Of a stretch of DNA of 37,787 bases, positions 8,330 through 16,818 are shown one piece after another; the first letter of the stretch is position 1, and each line of letters opens with the position of its first letter. Origin of the DNA: Candidatus Avoscillospira avicola. Its GTDB lineage: Bacteria > Bacillota > Clostridia > Oscillospirales > Oscillospiraceae. The stretch covers positions 1 to 37,787 of the forward strand of contig DVHE01000036.1 of assembly GCA_018712245.1 (NCBI GenBank). Direction: 5' to 3'. The position numbers and the translations under genes are program-made. The notes under the pieces are model-generated. The model saw only the letters and a program-made list of their open reading frames with translations, was not told the origin of the DNA and did not search any database.

Positions 8330-8956
8330 CGTATTTTTGTACGGCATCCCCGCTGCACTGGAACAGGGCGGGACGTTGTAAGCGGTTTTTTGCACGCGTT
8401 TGCGTCTTCACCGTAGGGGCGGCTATCAGCCGCCCGTGCCGCGTCAGCGGCCTCTGGCGGAGGGTGCGATGGTTGCGAGAGGCTGTTTATGCCCCCACGC
8501 TTAAAGCCTCTCCTTGAGGAGAGGTGGCGCGCGAAGCGCGACGGAGAGGTGCTGTCGGTGGGGCTGCTCCCGGCAGCCGGGATGGCGAGTGCGCATCGGC
8601 AGTCTTTCTCCGGCCTCCGGCGGGGAACTTTTCACCGCAGAAAAGTTCCCAAAACACGCCGGGGGCTGCGGCCCCCGGTCCCCCTCAGGGCCCCCGCGGC
8701 GTGCATCCCCGGAAGCGGCATCGCGCGGGCAGCTGCACTCCACCGGGCCGTCCCGCCCCATACTGCCTCCCCCTTCCCGGCTTCGCGCGGGCCAGTGGAA
8801 TCAGCCAGCCGTTGCGGCTACAGAACTTTCCTCAAAGGCCGCACGAACTGCTCTGGAACGCGGGGTGGACACTGCACACGGCAGCTTTTGCGCACAGATA
8901 TTGCCGTCGCCGTGTGTCAGTGCGTTCGCCGCGGGCCGCCGGGGGGCGGCTGCGGC
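8330..8956. repeat. Intergenic repeat region: palindrome, two-hairpin element and composite repeat copy 1
   Basis: No real gene. Positions 8413-8436 hold a GTAGGGGC palindrome with the variant core GGCT-AT-AGCC. Positions 8503-8550 hold a two-hairpin element (stem CTCTCCTT/AGGAGAG, then GCGCGC/GCGCGC around GAAG). Positions about 8600-8905 hold copy 1 of the long composite repeat, inverted relative to copies 2 and 3; it contains the hairpin GGAACTTTTC/GAAAAGTTCC and the GGGGGC-TGCG-GCCCCC hairpin. Reading frames here belong to the repeat and not to a protein gene. Confidence 0.8.
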
Positions 8957-8993
8957 AAAAAACTCCGGCAGGCTGTGTCAGCCTGCCGGAGTT
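8957..8993 (-). terminator. Intrinsic terminator of spo0A
   Basis: A 14-bp perfect stem (8961-8974 with 8980-8993, loop GTGTC) followed on the minus strand by TTTTTT (8962-8957). It sits 7 bases beyond the spo0A stop. Confidence 0.93.
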
Positions 8994-8999
8994 TGCCGA

Positions 9000-9785
9000 T
9001 TATCTCCCCACGGCCAGCCGGTTCTGCTCCCGCAGCTCCAGCTGGAGCCGGTCCGCGATCAGGGCGATGAACTCGGAATTGGTGGGTTTTCCCTTGGAAT
9101 TGGAGACGGTGTAGCCGAAGAACCGCTGCAGGGTCTCCAGGTCGCCCCGGTCCCAGGCCACCTCGATGGCGTGGCGGATGGCGCGCTCCACCCGGGAGGG
9201 CGTGGTGGCGAAGGTCTTGGCCACCTGCGGGTACAGCACCTTGGTGATGGCGTTGATGACCTCCATGTCCCCGACGGCGATTTTGATGGCCTCCCGCAGA
9301 TACTGATACCCCTTGATGTGGGCCGGGACGCCGATCTCGTGGATGACCGACGTGACCATGGCGTCGATGTTGGCGCCGCCGGCGCGCAGGGGCTTTGCGG
9401 CGCCTGCGGAATCGGCCTCCAGGATTTCGTGGAGCCGCTCTGCTACGGCCTCAAATTTGCAGGGCTTGGCCATGAAGTACCGCACGCCCAGGCCCGCCGC
9501 CGTGGTGGCGGCATACTCCGTGAGAAAGCCTGTGAGTACCAGGCTCACCGGGGCGGGGTTCAGCGCCGCCGCCTTGCGCAGCAGCGCGATGCCGTCCAGC
9601 CGCGGCAAGAGCAGGTCCAGAACCAGCACGTCCGGACGCAGCTTGCCCAGCAGCTCCGCAGCCTGGAGGCCGTCGCAGGCCGCACCGACCACCTCCCAGT
9701 CCGCCGCCTGTTCCAGCGCTTCTTTCAGCCTCTGGCAGAACTCTTCACTGCCGTCGGCGATCAAGATTCTCCTCCGATGTTCCAT
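9000..9785 (-). CDS. spo0A: Spo0A, master response regulator of sporulation
   Basis: 261 aa, normal length. The receiver domain (1-120) has the phosphorylation site Asp57 in [13 protein letters not shown], Thr85 and Lys107. One acidic pocket residue is changed: the usual ADDN is ADGS here (Asp11 kept, the next position Gly). The C-terminal DNA-binding domain is unmistakable: [30 protein letters not shown] and [13 protein letters not shown] match the Spo0A effector domain. Phosphorylated Spo0A binds 0A boxes and starts endospore formation. The gene has its own promoter and terminator. Two 0A-box-like sites lie upstream, suggesting autoregulation. Divergent from it is a spore cortex-lytic-type operon. 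Confidence 0.98.
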   Translation of the reverse strand: MEHRRRILIADGSEEFCQRLKEALEQAADWEVVGAACDGLQAAELLGKLRPDVLVLDLLLPRLDGIALLRKAAALNPAPVSLVLTGFLTEYAATTAAGLGVRYFMAKPCKFEAVAERLHEILEADSAGAAKPLRAGGANIDAMVTSVIHEIGVPAHIKGYQYLREAIKIAVGDMEVINAITKVLYPQVAKTFATTPSRVERAIRHAIEVAWDRGDLETLQRFFGYTVSNSKGKPTNSEFIALIADRLQLELREQNRLAVGR

Positions 9786-9845
9786 TGTGATGTAGTCCTC
9801 TCCTATACATGATAATGGTTTGTTGGTTTGAGACAGTGTCTTTTC

Positions 9846-9860
9846 CTATCGCCGCGATAG
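9846..9860. promoter_or_regulatory. Perfect palindrome at the spo0A transcription start
   Basis: CTATCG-CCG-CGATAG, 6-bp arms, lying just downstream of the -10 box (9865-9870), so it overlaps the expected start site. It could be an operator or a 5' hairpin on the mRNA. Confidence 0.5.
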
Positions 9861-9864
9861 CACA

Positions 9865-9893
9865 AGTTTAACACATTTATCCATTATTTTCAA
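9865..9893 (-). promoter_or_regulatory. Sigma-A-type promoter of spo0A
   Basis: Minus strand TTGAAA (9893-9888), 17-base spacer, TAAACT (9870-9865); leader of about 70 bases with AGGAGAGG before the ATG at 9785. Confidence 0.7.
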
Positions 9894-9962
9894 CATCAAT
9901 TATGAGATTTACATCGGTTTTCATCGGGCAAAAGCGACTAATCAGACCAATTTTATCAAATC

Positions 9963-9979
9963 TTCGACATAGCTCGACA
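9963..9979 (-). promoter_or_regulatory. Two tandem 0A-box-like sites
   Basis: Minus strand TGTCGAG (9979-9973) and TGTCGAA (9969-9963), ten bases apart centre to centre, that is one helical turn. TGTCGAA is the core of the Spo0A-binding 0A box. They lie about 70 bases upstream of the spo0A -35 box and about 25 bases upstream of the divergent sigma-E-like promoter. Confidence 0.6.
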
Positions 9980-10001
9980 TCCGGGGCCTCCGGCGGGCGG
10001 C

Positions 10002-10029
10002 GCATATTGCAGCCCGGGGCACATATACT
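10002..10029 (+). promoter_or_regulatory. Sigma-E-like (mother-cell) sporulation promoter
   Basis: GCATATT (10002-10008), 13-base spacer, CATATACT (10022-10029). The -35 matches the Bacillus/Clostridium sigma-E consensus KMATATT completely and the -10 matches CATACAMT at 7 of 8 positions. It lies 50 bases before the start of the cortex-lytic-type operon. Confidence 0.65.
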
Positions 10030-10078
10030 TGCCTGTGACCGGCCCACCGGGCGGTCAGATCCGAAAGGAGGGAGCCGA

Positions 10079-10471
10079 TTGTCGTCCCAAGGAACCATTC
10101 TCGCCCGCGTCTACACCTCCGACGCGCAGCTGCCCCTGGGGGGCGTGCCGGTGACGTTCAGCCGCCTGCTGCCAGATGGGCGGCGCCAGCTGCTGGCCCT
10201 GCGGTTCACCAACGACAGCGGCGTCACGCCGCCGCTGACGGTGGAGACGCCGGACCGTTCCGAGAGCCTTACCCCCGGCGCCGCGCAGCCGCCCTACGCC
10301 CTGGTGGACATCCAGGCCGAGGCGCCGGGCTACAAAAAGGTGGAGGCGTCTGCCGTCCAAATCTTCCCCGGTGTGGAGACCATCCAGCTCTTGCAGCTCA
10401 TTCCGCTGCCCACCCTGGGCCAAAACCGCGGCACGGTGATCTACCAGCCCGAGCCGCCCCAGAACCTATGA
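10079..10471 (+). CDS. Small beta-sandwich (carboxypeptidase regulatory-like) protein of spore cortex operon
   Basis: 130 aa from TTG 10079, chosen because AAAGGAGGG lies 7-8 bases upstream; the frame is open further up (to 9902) but that part would cover the promoter. The sequence GTILARVYTSDAQLPLGGVPVTF, then TNDSGVTPPLTV and later EAPGYKKVEASAVQIFPG, has the pattern of a carboxypeptidase-regulatory/collagen-binding-like beta sandwich (X-G-V-x-V, GxT, APGY). There is no signal peptide. It is translationally coupled to the next gene by a 4-base overlap (ATGA at 10468). I infer that it supplies the N-terminal domain found in clostridial SleC-type cortex-lytic proteins; this needs a profile search. 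Confidence 0.72.
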   Translation: MSSQGTILARVYTSDAQLPLGGVPVTFSRLLPDGRRQLLALRFTNDSGVTPPLTVETPDRSESLTPGAAQPPYALVDIQAEAPGYKKVEASAVQIFPGVETIQLLQLIPLPTLGQNRGTVIYQPEPPQNL

Positions 10472-11667
10472 TGGCCGCGGAAGTCCGCACCAATGTGATC
10501 CCGGTGATCCCGGAGACCATCACCGTCCACCTGGGCCTGCCCAACTCCCCGGCGGAAAACGTCACCGTCTCCTTCACCGACTACGTCAAGAACGTGGCCT
10601 CCAGCGAAATCTACCCCACCTGGGACGAGAGCGCCCTCCGGGCCAACATCCTGGCCATCATGTCCTACGCCCTGAACCGGGTCTACACCGAGTATTACCG
10701 CAGCCGGGGCTACGACTTCGACATCACCAACACCACCGCCCGGGACCAGGCCTTCGTCAACGGCAGGAGCTATTTTGAAAACATCTCCCGGCTGGTGGAC
10801 GAGATGGTGGGCAGCTACATTCGGCGGGTGGGGTCTGTGGAGCCCCTGGCCGCCAAGTTCTGCAACGGCACCACCTCCACCTGCGACGGCCTGAGCCAGT
10901 GGGGCTCCGAGGCCCTGGCCCAGGAGGGGCTGGACTCGGTGGAGATTCTCAAGTATTACTACGGCGACGACATCGAGATCGTGACCAACGCCCCCATGGA
11001 GGGCGTCACCGAGTCCTATCCCGGCACGCCGCTGCGGCTGGGCAGCACCGGCCCGGCGGTGACGGTGGTGCAGACCTCCCTGAACCGAATCTCCCAGAGC
11101 TACCCGGCCATCCCCAAGATCAATCCGGTGGACGGCATCTACGGCCCCCAGACCAAGGCCGCCGTGGAGGCCTTCCAGCAGATCTTCGCCCTGGAGCCCG
11201 ACGGCATCGTGGGCCGGGCCACCTGGTACCAGCTGGTGCGGGTCTACGTGGCGGTGACGAGGCTGGCGGAGCTGCAGTCCGAGGGCCAGCAGTTCCTCTT
11301 CATCCAGGAGTATCCCGAGTTCCTCTCCCTGGGGGACCGGGGGCAGCTGGTGGAGCAGCTGCAATATATGCTGCTGGTCATCAGCAGCTTTGTCCCCACG
11401 GTCCAGGCGCCCGATCAGACCGGCGTCTTCGACAACGCCACGCTCTACGCCGTGCGGAGCTTCCAGCGCTACGCCGGCCTGCCGGTGACGGGCAGCGTGG
11501 GCAAGGCCACCTGGGACACCATCTTTGAGCAGTTCAATAGCGTGGACCTGACGGTGTTTGAAGACGGCGCCCTGTTCCCCGCGGGAGACCTGGCGGAGAC
11601 CAGCCGCCTGACCCAGTTCCCCGGCGCGGCGCTGTCTCTGGGTTCGACGGATGGAGGGATGGCATGA
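10468..11667 (+). CDS. SpoIID-like lytic domain protein with two peptidoglycan-binding domains (SleC-like)
   Basis: 399 aa. Residues about 30-175 match the SpoIID/LytB fold: YVKNVASSEIYPTWDESALRAN has the catalytic glutamate (E47) in the position conserved in SpoIID lytic transglycosylases, and CDGLSQWGSEALAQEG with EILKYYYGDDIEI is the usual end of that domain. Two PG_binding_1 domains follow at about 182-250 (LRLGSTGPAV ... DGIYGPQTKAAVEAFQ) and 285-355 (LSLGDRGQLVEQLQ ... VTGSVGKATWDTI). SleC, the cortex-lytic enzyme of clostridia, combines the same domain types, so a role in spore cortex synthesis or hydrolysis is likely. No signal peptide is visible, as for a mother-cell protein. A second ATG directly follows the first. 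Confidence 0.85.
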   Translation: MMAAEVRTNVIPVIPETITVHLGLPNSPAENVTVSFTDYVKNVASSEIYPTWDESALRANILAIMSYALNRVYTEYYRSRGYDFDITNTTARDQAFVNGRSYFENISRLVDEMVGSYIRRVGSVEPLAAKFCNGTTSTCDGLSQWGSEALAQEGLDSVEILKYYYGDDIEIVTNAPMEGVTESYPGTPLRLGSTGPAVTVVQTSLNRISQSYPAIPKINPVDGIYGPQTKAAVEAFQQIFALEPDGIVGRATWYQLVRVYVAVTRLAELQSEGQQFLFIQEYPEFLSLGDRGQLVEQLQYMLLVISSFVPTVQAPDQTGVFDNATLYAVRSFQRYAGLPVTGSVGKATWDTIFEQFNSVDLTVFEDGALFPAGDLAETSRLTQFPGAALSLGSTDGGMA

Positions 11668-12197
11668 GAGGAGAAGCGGCCTACCTGGGCCTGCCGGTGC
11701 GGAGCCTGCAGACCATGCTGCGGCGGATTTCCGCGGTCAACGTCGCCGTGACGCCGGTGATCCCCAACGGACGCTTTGGCAGGGACACGGCGGCGGCCCT
11801 GGGGAGCTTCCAGCGCGCCGCCGGCCTGCCGGTGACGGAGCGGGCGGACCTTCGCACCTGGAACGCCGTCGCGGCGGCCTATGCCCTGGCTCTGGTGGAG
11901 CTGACGCCGCCGCCAGCCGCGCCCCAGTGGCAGATCTCCCAGACGGTACAGCCGGGGGAGGAGAACGGCCACCTCTACCTGGTGCAGGCGATGCTGGCGT
12001 CGCTGGAGCGGTTTTACGCCGGATTCACGCCGCCGGCGGTGACGGGGCGGCTGGACCCGGCCACGGCCCAGGCCCTCGCCTGGGTGCAGCGCCTGAGCGC
12101 CCTGCCGGAGACCGGCGCCCTGGACCATCAAACCTGGCGCAGCCTTACGGCGCTCTACCGCGCCGCCTGGGGCGACGGCACCGGCGGCAGAGGCTGA
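11664..12197 (+). CDS. Protein of two peptidoglycan-binding domains
   Basis: 177 aa, starting MRGEAAYLGLPVRSLQTML, with a 4-base overlap (ATGA at 11664) to the SpoIID-like gene. It consists of two PG_binding_1 repeats, about residues 8-75 (PNGRFGRDTAAALGSFQRAAGLPVTE) and 95-170 (TGRLDPATAQALAWVQRL ... ETGALDHQTWRSL). There is no catalytic domain or signal peptide. It probably acts with the preceding gene product as a cortex-anchoring partner (inference from coupling). No clear terminator directly follows; a strong hairpin lies at 12378-12428. Confidence 0.82.
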   Translation: MRGEAAYLGLPVRSLQTMLRRISAVNVAVTPVIPNGRFGRDTAAALGSFQRAAGLPVTERADLRTWNAVAAAYALALVELTPPPAAPQWQISQTVQPGEENGHLYLVQAMLASLERFYAGFTPPAVTGRLDPATAQALAWVQRLSALPETGALDHQTWRSLTALYRAAWGDGTGGRG

Positions 12198-13426
12198 TTG
12201 AGGGAATAGGGAAGAGGGAATAGTTGCATCCTTCGGACGCCGTAGGAGCGGTATCAGCCGCCCGCAGGCTCGCACTGCCCAAGCGCCTGCGGCAGACGCA
12301 GCAAGCTGTGGTTCCGTCGTAGGGGCGCGCATCGCGCGTCCGAATGGCTGCGATTCCAGAGCACTCCCGCCGAACGCATGCCAAAGCCTCCCCTAATGCC
12401 CGCAGGGCTTTAGGGGAGGCTTTGGCATGGCGGAGCCATGACGGAGGGGGTGTCGGCGGTTGCAGATCGCGTGCGATTTATCCCCTCAGTCTCGCTCCGC
12501 GAGACAGCTCCCCTTGAGCCCAAGGGGAGCCTTGGGTGCGGCGGTGCAAACGGCCTTTTCAAACTACCATACCTTCCACGAGAGGCCGCTACGCGGCACG
12601 GACGCGCAATGCGCGCCCCTACGGTACAAATCGAGAGATTGCGCAAAAAAGCTGCTGTGTGCAGCATCCATTCCATGTTCCGGGGCAGTTGGTGCGGCCT
12701 TAGGGAAAAGTTCTGAAGCCGTAATGGCCATCCGATTCCACTGGCCCGCGCGAAGCCGGGAAGGGGCAGGCAGTACCGGGCGGGACAGCCCGATGGAGCG
12801 TAACGGCCTGGGCATTGCCTCTTCCGGGGATGCACGCCGCGCAGCCCAAAGTGAGTCCGGGGGCCGCAGCCCCCGGCGCGTTTTGGGAACTTTTCCGCGG
12901 TGAAAAGTTCCCCGCCGGAGGCAAACAAGCCCACGACGCCAGAGCACTGCCGTCGAACAGACCCGCCTGCGGCGGATTCGGGCCGATGAAGGCATCGGCC
13001 CTTGCTGGAACACCTCTCAGTCATGCCGTTGGCATGACAGCTCCCCTCAAGGGGAGCCTTTGGCTGGTGCATTCGGCGGAAGCGCTCTGACGACGCAGCC
13101 CAGCGGACGCGCGATGCGCGTTATCTACGATGGAATCGAAGGCTGGTACTTCTGCCGCCAGCGTGCGGAAACCGCCGGATAAGCGGACGGCTGATAGCCG
13201 CCCCTACTGCGAGGACGGTAGTTTGATGGGGGGTAGGGGCCGATGCCTACATCGGCCCGCGCCGCACCAGCGGCCTCTCGTGAAACGCGGAGTAGTTGCA
13301 CAAGGCCGATGCGTTTATCGCGCTTCTAAGGCCCCCTTGCGTAAAGGGGGCTGTCAGCCGCCAGGCTGACTGGGGGATTGTCAACCCCTCCGGCCCGCTG
13401 CGGGCGGCACATATGGACAAAGAAAA
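12198..13426. repeat. 1.2-kb intergenic repeat island with composite repeat copy 2
   Basis: No gene is supported. It contains GTAGGGGC palindromes at 12242-12265 (degenerate), 12319-12342, 12599-12622, 13104-13128 (degenerate), 13184-13207 and about 13235-13260 (core GCCGATG/CATCGGC). Two-hairpin elements are at 12378-12450 (19-bp perfect outer stem 12378-12396 with 12410-12428), 12482-12535, 13013-13063 and 13328-13377. Composite repeat copy 2 spans about 12545-12995. The 12378-12428 hairpin may also end the spore operon. Confidence 0.82.
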
Positions 13427-13451
13427 CCGCCCCTGGGGTCTCCAGGGGCGG
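13427..13451 (-). terminator. Intrinsic terminator of the flavodiiron gene
   Basis: 10-bp perfect stem (13427-13436 with 13442-13451, loop 13437-13441) followed on the minus strand by TTTTCTTTGT; 15 bases after the stop codon. Confidence 0.88.
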
Positions 13452-13466
13452 TAACGTGTTAACGCA

Positions 13467-15263
13467 TTATTGGATGGGCTCGAAGTCGGCGGCGCCGTGC
13501 TTGCACAGGGGGCAGATGAAGTCCTCGGGCAGCTCGTCGCCCTCGTAGACATAGCCGCAGACCTTGCACACGAAGCCCTTCTTGCCGGTGTCCGGCTTGG
13601 GCTTGACGTTTTTCTGGTAGTAGGTGTAGGTCATGGTCTCCTGGTCGGAGAGGCGGACGCACTCGGTGACGTCGCAGATGAACATCAAGTGGGTCCCCAG
13701 GTCCACCTTGTCAATGACGTGGCAGGAGATATAGGCGTTGGCGTACTTATCCAGGAACAGCAGGCCGTTGTGGGACCGTTGGACATGGCTGAAGTCGGCA
13801 AACTTGTCCACATTCCGGCCAGACTGGAAGCCGAAATGCTCAAAGAGCTTGAAGGGCGCGTCCTCGGTCAGGGTGGAGATGTTGAGAACGCCGGTGGTGG
13901 CAATGGTGTCGCAGGAATAGTTCATCTTGTTGACCGTGACGGCCACGCGGTTGGGCGTGTTGGTCACCTGGGTCACGGTGTTGACGATGCAGCCGTTGTC
14001 CTTGCCGTCGCAGTCGCGGCTGGTGAGGACGTAGAGGCCGTAGCCGATGTGGAAGAGGGCGGTGGGGTCGATGGTGTTCTCCACCACCTCCACCGGGGCG
14101 TAGCCGGCGGCCAGCTCGTCAGCCAGCAGCTGGAGCTTCTCCTCGGTCTCCTGGTTCAGCGCGGAGCGGATGGTGATCTCGTTCTTGCAGTAGGTGAGGT
14201 TCTTGCACTTGCTGAGCCGCTCCTTCATGCCGCAGATGGCCGTGGGAGCCCAGGAGCCGTTCTCGATGAAGGCCACGGTGCGGTTCTGGAAGGCCCGCTC
14301 GGAGAGCTTGTCCAGGTACGTGCGCATATAGGGGAAGATGTCGGCGTTGTAGGTGGTGGTGGCCAGCACCAGCTTCTCATAGCGGAAGGCGTCGGCCACG
14401 GCGGCGGCCATGTCGCACCGGGCCAGGTCGTAGACGACCACCTGGGGCACGCCGCGCTTCTTGAGGGCCTCGGCTAGCTGCTTCACTGCCACGGCGGTGT
14501 GGCCGTAGACAGAGGTGTAGCACAGCACGATGCCGGGCTCCTCGGGGGTATAGCTGGACCAGAGGTCATAGAGGTTTACATAATAGCCGAGGTTCTCGGT
14601 GAGCACGGGGCCGTGGAGGGGGCAGATGGTGGCGATATCCAGCGTGGCGGCCACCTTGAGTATGTTCTGCACCTGCTTGCCGTACTTGCCGACGATGCCG
14701 ATGAAGTACCGCCGGGCCTCGTCGGCCCAGGGCTCTTCCACGTCCAGAGCGCCGAACTTGCCGAAGCCGTCGGCGGAGAAGAGAACCTTTTCCGAGGATT
14801 CGTACGTCATCATCACCTCAGGCCAGTGGACCATGGGCGCAAAGGCAAAGGTGAGGGTGTGGCTGCCCAGCTCCAGGGTGGAGAGGTTCTGGACCGTCAG
14901 GGTCTTCTCCATGTGGAGGTTGGGGAAGAAGGCGGCGATCATCGGGAAGGTCTTGGCGTTGCCCACCACGGTGACGGCGGGGTACTGGTTGACGAAGGCC
15001 TCGATGGAGGCGGCGTGGTCGGGCTCCATGTGCTGCACCACCAGGTAGTCCGGCTGGCGGCCCGCCAGGGCCTCTTCGATGTTCTTGAGCCACTCGGCCG
15101 TCTTCTTCTGGTCGATGGTGTCCATGACGGCGATCTTCTCGTCCAGAATCACGTAGGAGTTGTAGCTCATGCCATTGGGCACCACATACTGGCCCTCAAA
15201 GAGGTCCACGTCATGGTCGTTGGCGCCGACATAGAGGATGGTATCGGTCACTTTTCTCAGCAT
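13467..15263 (-). CDS. Flavodiiron protein with fused flavin reductase and rubredoxin domains
   Basis: 598 aa from ATG 15263, chosen for AAGGAG and the promoter at 15322-15350. Domains in order: metallo-beta-lactamase diiron domain (1-245) with the full ligand set HMEPDH (H78, E80, D82, H83) plus downstream PMVHWPE, SADGFG and CPLHGPV; flavodoxin (about 255-395, VLCYTSVYGHTAVAVKQL); flavin-reductase-like FMN domain (about 410-555, IGYGLYVLTSRD); rubredoxin (about 562-598, CKVCGY and CPLC). Flavodiiron proteins reduce O2 to water or NO to N2O and protect anaerobes. Fusing rubredoxin and a reductase domain puts the electron chain in one polypeptide. The gene is monocistronic, with its own terminator. 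Confidence 0.95.
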   Translation of the reverse strand: MLRKVTDTILYVGANDHDVDLFEGQYVVPNGMSYNSYVILDEKIAVMDTIDQKKTAEWLKNIEEALAGRQPDYLVVQHMEPDHAASIEAFVNQYPAVTVVGNAKTFPMIAAFFPNLHMEKTLTVQNLSTLELGSHTLTFAFAPMVHWPEVMMTYESSEKVLFSADGFGKFGALDVEEPWADEARRYFIGIVGKYGKQVQNILKVAATLDIATICPLHGPVLTENLGYYVNLYDLWSSYTPEEPGIVLCYTSVYGHTAVAVKQLAEALKKRGVPQVVVYDLARCDMAAAVADAFRYEKLVLATTTYNADIFPYMRTYLDKLSERAFQNRTVAFIENGSWAPTAICGMKERLSKCKNLTYCKNEITIRSALNQETEEKLQLLADELAAGYAPVEVVENTIDPTALFHIGYGLYVLTSRDCDGKDNGCIVNTVTQVTNTPNRVAVTVNKMNYSCDTIATTGVLNISTLTEDAPFKLFEHFGFQSGRNVDKFADFSHVQRSHNGLLFLDKYANAYISCHVIDKVDLGTHLMFICDVTECVRLSDQETMTYTYYQKNVKPKPDTGKKGFVCKVCGYVYEGDELPEDFICPLCKHGAADFEPIQ

Positions 15264-15321
15264 TTTAATTGCTCCTTCACAATACTGCCCGGCTTCGGGC
15301 AAAATACACTCACTAAAAATT

Positions 15322-15350
15322 ACTATACCACAAATGCACAACAATATCAA
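15322..15350 (-). promoter_or_regulatory. Sigma-A-type promoter of the flavodiiron gene
   Basis: Minus strand TTGATA (15350-15345), 17-base spacer, TATAGT (15327-15322). The short leader carries a small CCCG/CGGG hairpin (about 15285-15300). Confidence 0.75.
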
Positions 15351-15405
15351 GAACGATTCGCAAAACATCCATGCAGTCGCCGGGGTTTTCTGGAAGATAA
15401 AGCGC

Positions 15406-15428
15406 CGCCGGAGCGATCTGCTCCGGCG
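15406..15428 (-). terminator. Probable terminator of murC
   Basis: 9-bp perfect stem (15406-15414 with 15420-15428, loop GATCT), followed on the minus strand by GCGCTTTATCTT. The T-run is imperfect, so strength is uncertain. Confidence 0.65.
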
Positions 15429-15444
15429 ACACTGGGTGGATCGA

Positions 15445-16818
15445 TTATTCCGTTTCCAGCAGGGCGTTGCCTGCCTTGTAGATGTCGCCGGCGCCCACGG
15501 TGAGGACCAAGTCGCCGGGGCCGGCCTCAGCCCGGAGGTAGGCTGTCACCTCGGGCAGAGTGGGGCAATAGACCGCCCCGGGAATCTGATCGGCCAGCAT
15601 TTGCGAGGAGACGCCCACGGTATTTTGCTCCCGGGCGGCGAAGATGTCGGTGAGGATGGCCACGTCCACAGTCTTCAGTTCCCGGACGAAGTCTGCGAAG
15701 AGGGCCTTGGTGCGGCTGTAGGTGTGGGGCTGGAAGGCGCAGAGAATCCGCCGGTAGCCCAGGCTCCGGGCGGCGGCCAGCAGGGCGTGCAGCTCGCCGG
15801 GGTGGTGGGCGTAGTCGTCGTAGATGTCGGCGCCGTGGTAGCGGCCCTTGAACTCCATCCGCCGTCCTGCGCCGGTGAAGCTGTGGAGGGCCCGGGCTGC
15901 CACGTCGCCGGGGATGCCGGCGTTGTGGGCCGCGGCGCAGGCAGCCAGGGCATTCATGGCGTTGTGCCGCCCCATGACCGAGAGCGTGAGGTGGGCGTAG
16001 TGGTCGCCGCCGCAGAGGACGTCGAACTCCCGCCAGTCGGGGCTAAAGTTGGCGCCGTGGACGAAGTTCTCCTCGCCCATGCCGAAGGTGCGGTAAGAAA
16101 GGCCCCGGAGCGCCTCCAGGGTGTTGGCGTCGTCGCCGTTGGCCAGGATCAGGCCGTCCGCCGGCACCAGCTGGGCAAACTTGCGGAAGGAGGCCTGGAT
16201 GTCCTGGAGGTCTTTGAAGAAGTCCAGGTGGTCGGCCTCGATGTTCAAAATCAGCGCCACGGTGGGGAAGAAGTTTAAAAAGGAGTTGCAGTATTCGCAG
16301 CTCTCCATAATAATGGTGTCGCCCCGGCCCACCCGGTGGGAGGCGTGAAGCATCGGCAGCGTGCCGCCGATCATCACGGTGGGGTCCCGCTGGGCCTCCA
16401 TGAAGATCTGGGTAATCATAGAGGTGGTGGTGGTTTTGCCGTGGGTGCCGGAGATGCAGATGGCGTTGGGGAAGCTGCGCATCAGAATGCCCCAGGCCTC
16501 GGCCCGCTCAAAGACCGGGATGCCCTGGGCGCGGGCGGCGGCGATCTCGGGGTTGTCGTCGTGGGCGGCGGCGGTGCGGATCACCAGGGCAGCGCCCTGG
16601 ATGTTCTCAGCCCGGTGGCCGATGGCCACGGGAATGCCCTGGGCCTCCAGCTCGTCGGTGGCCAGGGATTTCGCCATGTCCGAGCCGGTGATCCGAAGGC
16701 CTCTTTCTTGGAGTACCAGCCCCAGCGGACGCATGGACACGCCGCCGATGCCCACCAGATGGGCGTGGACGCCGGGCTTGAGATATGCCTCGATGGAAAT
16801 TCCCGATGGATGATTCAT
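15445..16818 (-). CDS. murC: UDP-N-acetylmuramate--L-alanine ligase
   Basis: 457 aa, the usual length for MurC. It starts MNHPSGISIEAYLKPGVHAHLVGIGGVSMRPLG with the N-terminal Rossmann loop GIGGVSM, and has the ATP-binding P-loop GTHGKTTTT at residues 124-132, typical of the Mur ligases. MurC adds L-alanine to UDP-MurNAc in peptidoglycan precursor synthesis in the cytoplasm. ATG 16818 was chosen because GGAGGC lies upstream and the promoter is at 16943-16971, which excludes the longer frame to 16944. It is divergent from cca and not placed in a large cell-wall cluster. Confidence 0.97.
   Translation of the reverse strand: MNHPSGISIEAYLKPGVHAHLVGIGGVSMRPLGLVLQERGLRITGSDMAKSLATDELEAQGIPVAIGHRAENIQGAALVIRTAAAHDDNPEIAAARAQGIPVFERAEAWGILMRSFPNAICISGTHGKTTTTSMITQIFMEAQRDPTVMIGGTLPMLHASHRVGRGDTIIMESCEYCNSFLNFFPTVALILNIEADHLDFFKDLQDIQASFRKFAQLVPADGLILANGDDANTLEALRGLSYRTFGMGEENFVHGANFSPDWREFDVLCGGDHYAHLTLSVMGRHNAMNALAACAAAHNAGIPGDVAARALHSFTGAGRRMEFKGRYHGADIYDDYAHHPGELHALLAAARSLGYRRILCAFQPHTYSRTKALFADFVRELKTVDVAILTDIFAAREQNTVGVSSQMLADQIPGAVYCPTLPEVTAYLRAEAGPGDLVLTVGAGDIYKAGNALLETE

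Noticed and set aside
12410-13072. Open frame on the minus strand similar in peptide to one at 18196-18873
   Set aside because: The similarity comes from the composite DNA repeat. The two peptides differ by many non-conservative changes, the frames start in repeat sequence, and there is no ribosome binding site, so I do not call a protein family.
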